A DNA stretch of 59,517 nt. Origin: an uncultured Lachnospiraceae bacterium (GTDB taxonomy: Bacteria; Bacillota; Clostridia; Lachnospirales; Lachnospiraceae). The position numbers and the translations under genes are program-made. The stretch covers positions 1 to 59,517 of the forward strand of contig CATOJE010000012.1 of the NCBI GenBank assembly GCA_951800145.1, read 5' to 3'. Below, one piece after another: positions 55,698 to 59,517 of the stretch; within the stretch, counting starts at the first letter, position 1, and every line of letters begins with the position of its first letter. Under the pieces are notes generated by a model. That model did no database searches, was not told the origin of the DNA, and was given only the letters and a program-made list of their open reading frames with translations.

Positions 55698-57644
55698 ATG
55701 GAAAGATTTCAGATCGTCAGGGACGACCGATATTATCCCTTAGGAACGACAGCAGTAGGAGACCACATTCATTTTTCTGTGGTTTCCCAGGGAAAAAAGT
55801 GCAGTCTTGTGTTATACCAGCCCGGGCAGGAGGAGGCCATAAAGAAGCTTGATTTTCCAGAAGAGGAAAGGATGGGGGATGTGTGGAATCTGACTGTTTC
55901 AGGGGATTTTAGCGATGTGGAATATTGCTTTGAAATCGACGGAGAGCTGACGGAGGATCCCTTTGGAACCTGTTTTTCCGGAAGAGAGGTTTGGGGAAAT
56001 CAGGAGAGCTTAAACCGGATATTAAAGGCATCGGTTCGGGAGGAGCACTATGACTGGGAAAAGGATCAAAACCCTCGGATTCCCTATGAAAATTGTATCC
56101 TTTACCGCCTCCATCCCAGAGGCTTTACCATCCACCCATCCTCAGGCGTGAAAGCAGAGCACCGCGGAACCTTTGCAGGGATTCAGGAAAAGATTCCCTA
56201 CTTAAAGGAGCTGGGAATTACCACCGTGGAACTGATGCCCTGTGTGGAATTCCAGGAGATAATGGAAAAGGAGATTACAGCCAGGCCCTTAAGTGCGCAG
56301 GAGCGGGTATTAGGGAAAAGGGAGAAAGTAGCCGGAGGAAGGATCAATTACTGGGGATTTATACCAGCCCTTTCCTGTGCGCCGAAGGCCTCCTATTGCT
56401 CCGGCCGGGAAAAGCATCCGAAGCGGGAATTTAAGGATCTGGTGAAGGCGCTGCATCAGGAGGGGATGGAGCTGGTGATGGATCTCTTCTTCAGCGGACA
56501 GGAGCCGGAAGCTTTTGTGCTGGAGATCCTTCGCTTCTGGGTGAGGGAGTATCATGTGGACGGCTTTCACCTGATCGGCTATATGCCCTGCGGCCTGATC
56601 CGCCACGACCCCTTCTTAAGCCAGGTAAAGCTGTTTGCGCCTTATTGGGGAGATGGCCCATGGGGGGATAACCGGCATCTGGCGGAATATCACAATGGAT
56701 TCTCCATTGATATGAAGCAGGTGCTGAAGGGGGATGAGAATCAGGTGCGAAATCTCATGTTCCGCACCCGGTATAATCCAGAGGGCCATGGCGTAGTAAA
56801 CTTTATCACCAATGTGAATGGTTTTACGCTGATGGATCTGGTCAGCTACGACCGAAAGCATAACGAAGCCAACGGGGAAAATAATCTGGACGGAGAAGAC
56901 TATAATTTTTCCTGGAACTGCGGGGTAGAAGGCCCCACAAAAAAGAAAAAGGTGCTGGAGATGCGCCGCAAGCTGATGAAGGACGCCTTTCTGCTCCTCT
57001 TTTTAAGCCAGGGAACACCGCTGCTTCTGGCAGGAGATGAGTTTGGAAATTCTCAGGGAGGGAATAATAATGCCTACTGCCAGGATAATGAAACCTCCTG
57101 GCTGGACTGGAGCCAGACCGAGAGCTGTCAGGATCTGCTGGAATTCGTGAAGGAGATAATCGCCTTCCGAAAGGCCCACCCCATGTTCCATATGCCCAGG
57201 GAGCCTAAGGTGATGGATTACCTGTCCTGCGGCCATCCGGATGTGTCCTACCATGGAGAAAAGGCCTGGTGTCCGGAATTTGAAAACTTCCGCAGGCAGC
57301 TGGGAATTTTATATTTCGGTCGATATGGTAAGCTTCCCGACGGCAGCTGCGACCATACCTTTTTCGTAGTCTACAATATGCACTGGGAGCCCCACGAGTT
57401 CTCCCTGCCCAATCTCCAAAAAAATTTATACTGGCATATCGCGATTAATACCGATGCCAAGACGGGAAGCGGTCTCTATCCGCCAGGGGAAGAGCCGTAC
57501 CTGAAAAAGCAAAAGCAGTATATGGTTCCCTCCCGGACCATCATGGTTTTCGTGGGAAAGCCAAGAAGCGAAGCCCTGGAGCAGCCGGCACAGGAGGACA
57601 AGGGGAAAGCGAAGGCAAAGAAAACGAAAGGAAAAATAGGATAA
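55698..57644 (+). CDS. GlgX-like GH13 protein lacking catalytic residues
   Basis: A 648-residue homologue of glycogen debranching enzyme/isoamylase: N-terminal CBM48-like domain (residues 1-130), GH13 barrel with strong GlgX-type text (YHVDGFH, SYDRKHNEANGENNLDG, SWNCGVEGPT, GTPLLLAGDEFGNSQGG), and a C-terminal beta domain plus lysine-rich tail. All three catalytic carboxylates are gone: the nucleophile aspartate is Ile 293 (GFHLI), the acid/base glutamate is Pro 315 (KLFAPYW), and the third aspartate is Asn 374 (TNVNGFT; the preceding His is Val 373). The region I motif DVVYNH reads DLFFSG (262-267). It should therefore not hydrolyse glucans, but may bind them. No frameshift. GAGGAGG lies before the ATG. 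Confidence 0.85.
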   Translation: MERFQIVRDDRYYPLGTTAVGDHIHFSVVSQGKKCSLVLYQPGQEEAIKKLDFPEEERMGDVWNLTVSGDFSDVEYCFEIDGELTEDPFGTCFSGREVWGNQESLNRILKASVREEHYDWEKDQNPRIPYENCILYRLHPRGFTIHPSSGVKAEHRGTFAGIQEKIPYLKELGITTVELMPCVEFQEIMEKEITARPLSAQERVLGKREKVAGGRINYWGFIPALSCAPKASYCSGREKHPKREFKDLVKALHQEGMELVMDLFFSGQEPEAFVLEILRFWVREYHVDGFHLIGYMPCGLIRHDPFLSQVKLFAPYWGDGPWGDNRHLAEYHNGFSIDMKQVLKGDENQVRNLMFRTRYNPEGHGVVNFITNVNGFTLMDLVSYDRKHNEANGENNLDGEDYNFSWNCGVEGPTKKKKVLEMRRKLMKDAFLLLFLSQGTPLLLAGDEFGNSQGGNNNAYCQDNETSWLDWSQTESCQDLLEFVKEIIAFRKAHPMFHMPREPKVMDYLSCGHPDVSYHGEKAWCPEFENFRRQLGILYFGRYGKLPDGSCDHTFFVVYNMHWEPHEFSLPNLQKNLYWHIAINTDAKTGSGLYPPGEEPYLKKQKQYMVPSRTIMVFVGKPRSEALEQPAQEDKGKAKAKKTKGKIG

Positions 57645-57671
57645 AAGGCATCCATCCAGGGAGCTCAGCAT

Positions 57672-57938
57672 ATGGAAAAGAAACAAAGAAGTATACGTTA
57701 TCAGCCAGGCAGCGCCGTGATCCTGGCAGGACTGATTATCCTGATAATCGGCATCTATTACGAAGTGGTCAAAGCAGGGATCCCCTATCAGGATCCGCCC
57801 CTCGAGCTGCAAATTCAATACGCCATTAATTCAGGGGTCGGAGACGAGCTTTGTAAAATCGGCTTTTTCACAATCATAACCGGCCTGGTCCTTGGCCTGA
57901 TACGCCGGCTGACAGCAGGGAAGCCAGAATCAAAATAG
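57672..57938 (+). CDS. Small two-helix membrane protein
   Basis: An 88-residue protein with two transmembrane helices (SAVILAGLIILIIGIYYEVV and IGFFTIITGLVLGLIRRL), separated by a short loop. Unrecognised family. It begins 27 bases after the GH13-like gene; AGGGAG lies upstream. Probably the same transcript. Confidence 0.6.
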   Translation: MEKKQRSIRYQPGSAVILAGLIILIIGIYYEVVKAGIPYQDPPLELQIQYAINSGVGDELCKIGFFTIITGLVLGLIRRLTAGKPESK

Positions 57939-58030
57939 AGATTGTTTATCATTCCGCCAGACAGCCGGGCGCGGCAAGCCATCAGGGGATAAGCCGTTGC
58001 CCGTACTTTGGTTTCATGAAGGTGAGGCAT

Positions 58031-58753
58031 ATGGATATTAACAATTATGAAAAATATATCTCGGAAGAAACAATGATGGGGCCTAATAGTGTCAGGGTAT
58101 TGGCAGAATTATTTGACAGACATCCTTTGCAGCTTACCGCCAATGACCAGATTCTTGACTTGGGATGTGGAACAGGATTAACAAGCCATATAATCGCGAA
58201 AGAAACCGGCGCGAAGGTTTATGCAAATGACCTATGGATCCCTGCAAACGAGAATAAAAAACGGTTCGCCCAATGGGGGAGCGGCGAACAGGTAATACCA
58301 GTTTGCGAAGATGCGAAGGATCTTCATTTTGAAAAAAAGCAATTAAGTGCATTGATTAGTATCGACTCCTACCATTACTTTGCAGGCCAGGAGGGATTCT
58401 TTCAAGAAAAGCTTCTGCCGTTTATGAAGGATAAGGGAGTGGTTTTGATTGGCATCCCCGGCCTGAAGGATGAGTACGAGGGACGTGCCAAAGAGCTCCT
58501 TTCAGGTTGGCTTGGCGAAGATGCCTATATGTTCAAAAGCCAGGGGCGCTGGAGAGCGCTGATTGGCAGTCACGACCGAATCGAACAAGCAGAAACGTGG
58601 GAAATGGATTGCTTTCAGAAGGCGTGGAGTGAGTGGCTCGCAACAAATAACGAGTTTGCCCGCGGTGACAGGCAATATTTTGAAACAATCATAAAACCAT
58701 ATACCTGCTTTGTTGGCATATATATAAAGCTGAAACCAAACAGCATCCTATGA
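58031..58753 (+). CDS. SAM-dependent methyltransferase
   Basis: A 240-residue class I methyltransferase: motif I LDLGCGTG, then VYANDLWIP, and a late ISIDSYHYF strand. Substrate unknown. The ATG at 58031 has AAGGTGAG upstream; an ATG at 58016 is in frame but poorly placed. Its base use looks slightly more A+T-rich than its neighbours, which could mean recent transfer, but this is a weak impression. Confidence 0.82.
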   Translation: MDINNYEKYISEETMMGPNSVRVLAELFDRHPLQLTANDQILDLGCGTGLTSHIIAKETGAKVYANDLWIPANENKKRFAQWGSGEQVIPVCEDAKDLHFEKKQLSALISIDSYHYFAGQEGFFQEKLLPFMKDKGVVLIGIPGLKDEYEGRAKELLSGWLGEDAYMFKSQGRWRALIGSHDRIEQAETWEMDCFQKAWSEWLATNNEFARGDRQYFETIIKPYTCFVGIYIKLKPNSIL

Positions 58754-58768
58754 TAAAAACAATTCGCT

Positions 58769-58815
58769 GCGGATCGCACTGGACAATGAGGAAGGATATA
58801 GCCCATGCGATCCGC
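58769..58815. other. Inverted repeat between convergent genes
   Basis: Perfect 10-bp arms gcggatcgca (58769-58778) and tgcgatccgc (58806-58815) enclose 27 bases, between the methyltransferase and luxS ends. Confidence 0.55.
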
Positions 58816-58824
58816 CGCAGGCGG

Positions 58825-58855
58825 AGAATCCTGCAGAGCAGGATTCTATTTTATT
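58825..58855. terminator. Terminator between methyltransferase and luxS genes
   Basis: Perfect 10-bp stem agaatcctgc/gcaggattct with loop aga, then ATTTTATT. Likely serves both convergent genes. Confidence 0.8.
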
Positions 58856-59330
58856 CCGGATAAATTAATTGCTTTTCTGTAATATTCTCTAATACCTGGG
58901 TAAGGAAGCGATCCGCCAGCCAGTTTGCCATAGGAAGATTCATATCCAGGTAATTGCCACAGTCTCTGGCCGCAGCACCCGGCACATCTCCGGTAAAATC
59001 CCGAATAAAAGTAAACATTTCCTTCATCAAGGGAACAATATCCCTGGATTCATAATCCCCGGCTAACAGCAGGTAAAAACCGGTACGACAGCCCATAGGG
59101 CCGAAATAAAGAACCCGGGACTGAAATTCCCTGTGATTGCGCAGGAAGGTAGCGCCTAAATGCTCAATGGTGTGCACCTCCGCCGTATTCATCACCGGCT
59201 CAAAATTCGGCCGGGTCATGCGGATATCAAAGGTGGTAATCACAGCGTCCTGGGCGTAGTCCTTTCTGGATACATAAATACCGGGGAGAAGGGTTAAATG
59301 ATTGATGGTGAAGCTGGTTATTTTTTCCAT
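58851..59330 (-). CDS. luxS: S-ribosylhomocysteine lyase (autoinducer-2 synthase)
   Basis: A 159-residue iron/zinc enzyme that splits S-ribosylhomocysteine to homocysteine and the AI-2 precursor. Metal ligands HTIEH and the later cysteine of the family (RDCGNYLDMNL) are present, as is GPMGCRTGFY. It closes the activated-methyl cycle begun by MetK. GAAAGGA precedes the ATG. The dispersed repeat begins only about 20 bases upstream of its start, so its promoter lies in or beyond the repeat. Confidence 0.97.
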   Translation of the reverse strand: MEKITSFTINHLTLLPGIYVSRKDYAQDAVITTFDIRMTRPNFEPVMNTAEVHTIEHLGATFLRNHREFQSRVLYFGPMGCRTGFYLLLAGDYESRDIVPLMKEMFTFIRDFTGDVPGAAARDCGNYLDMNLPMANWLADRFLTQVLENITEKQLIYPE

Positions 59331-59350
59331 AGAAGAGTCCTTTCTTTGCC

Positions 59351-59517
59351 GTAGAATTCGTCAGCCGAGTGTGCGACGCAATCTGTTAGGATTCGCTGGC
59401 CAAGTGGGTGTCGTTACTCGTTAGGGAATCCAAGTTTTCGGGGTATGGGTGCAGGCGCATATTCGCCGGGAAGCTACGCGCCCCAGCAGGCGTGTCCCAA
59501 CGTCACCGCGCTCTCGC
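59351..59517 (-). repeat. Dispersed repeat, right copy (inverted partner of left end)
   Basis: Reverse-complement partner of 32-198 (about 154 of 167 bases equal by eye). It runs off the window end in mid-element. The tandem part faces luxS and the head faces outward, the same polarity to its gene as the left copy has to topB. Confidence 0.9.
59354..59424 (-). repeat. 35-bp tandem repeat, two units
   Basis: On the minus strand, units of 36 and 35 bases (59389-59424 and 59354-59388), related to the three units at 125-230. Differences from the left copy fall mostly here. Confidence 0.8.

Noticed and set aside
57946..58860. Recent horizontal transfer of the methyltransferase gene
   Set aside because: The base-use difference is slight and no mobility gene or repeat flanks it; not enough to claim.

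Overview
This window reads as a chromosomal segment of a spore-forming anaerobe of the Lachnospiraceae (Clostridium cluster XIVa type). That placement is an inference. It rests on a gene-dense layout, roughly even base composition, Firmicutes-style GGAGG ribosome sites, a CotS-type spore coat protein gene, a Mn-dependent pyrophosphatase with regulatory CBS/DRTGG insert, DnaD/DnaI-type replication genes, an S-box (SAM-I) riboswitch ahead of metK, and luxS. I cannot name the genus. No phage, IS element, CRISPR array, rRNA or tRNA gene was recognised.

Layout. Both ends of the window carry the same dispersed repeat in inverted orientation (about 167 bp, ungapped, about 92% identical, with a 35-bp tandem array inside), so this is probably a contig that stops at repeat copies. 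From left to right: topB with an LRR protein and a DUF3783 protein; a LacI-type regulator; a peptide-use cluster (a divergent S9 prolyl-oligopeptidase-type gene, then a lipoprotein binding protein, two permeases, two ATPases, peptidase T and a second M20 hydrolase); a VWA-type/MoxR-type pair; a DUF378 protein, a MITE-like element and a zinc-ribbon protein; pyrC; an ABC-F protein; proS; cca; an ECF S component behind a long structured leader; a P1-family peptidase; a CotS-like protein; a phosphoglucomutase; a tagaturonate reductase under a twin-operator promoter; a polysaccharide deacetylase; a nucleotidyltransferase; a CBS-pyrophosphatase; a flavin reductase; a shikimate-kinase-like protein; a class A PBP with a small membrane protein (minus strand); a phosphodiesterase; a cell-wall-binding-repeat protein; murC; a cluster of perfect DnaA boxes; dnaD and a dnaI/dnaC-type gene; prs; a large unknown exported protein; murA; a SAM riboswitch with metK; an exonuclease III; a second ABC-F protein; a GlgX-like protein that has lost its catalytic residues; a small membrane protein; a methyltransferase; and luxS (minus strand).

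How the parts work together. Peptides bound by the lipoprotein would enter through the Opp/Dpp transporter and be cut by the prolyl peptidase, PepT and the M20 enzyme; a pair of 18-bp repeats in the divergent promoter region may be the operator. MurC, MurA and the PBP serve peptidoglycan synthesis. MetK and LuxS belong to the SAM/activated-methyl cycle. DnaD and the DnaI-like ATPase load helicase, and their upstream region holds six DnaA-box-like 9-mers. The least expected items are the catalytically dead GH13 homologue, the inverted end repeats, the DnaA-box cluster, the ECF-gene leader with mutually exclusive pairings, and several enzymes with changed active-site residues (CotS-like, shikimate-kinase-like, the second ATP site of the first ABC-F protein).
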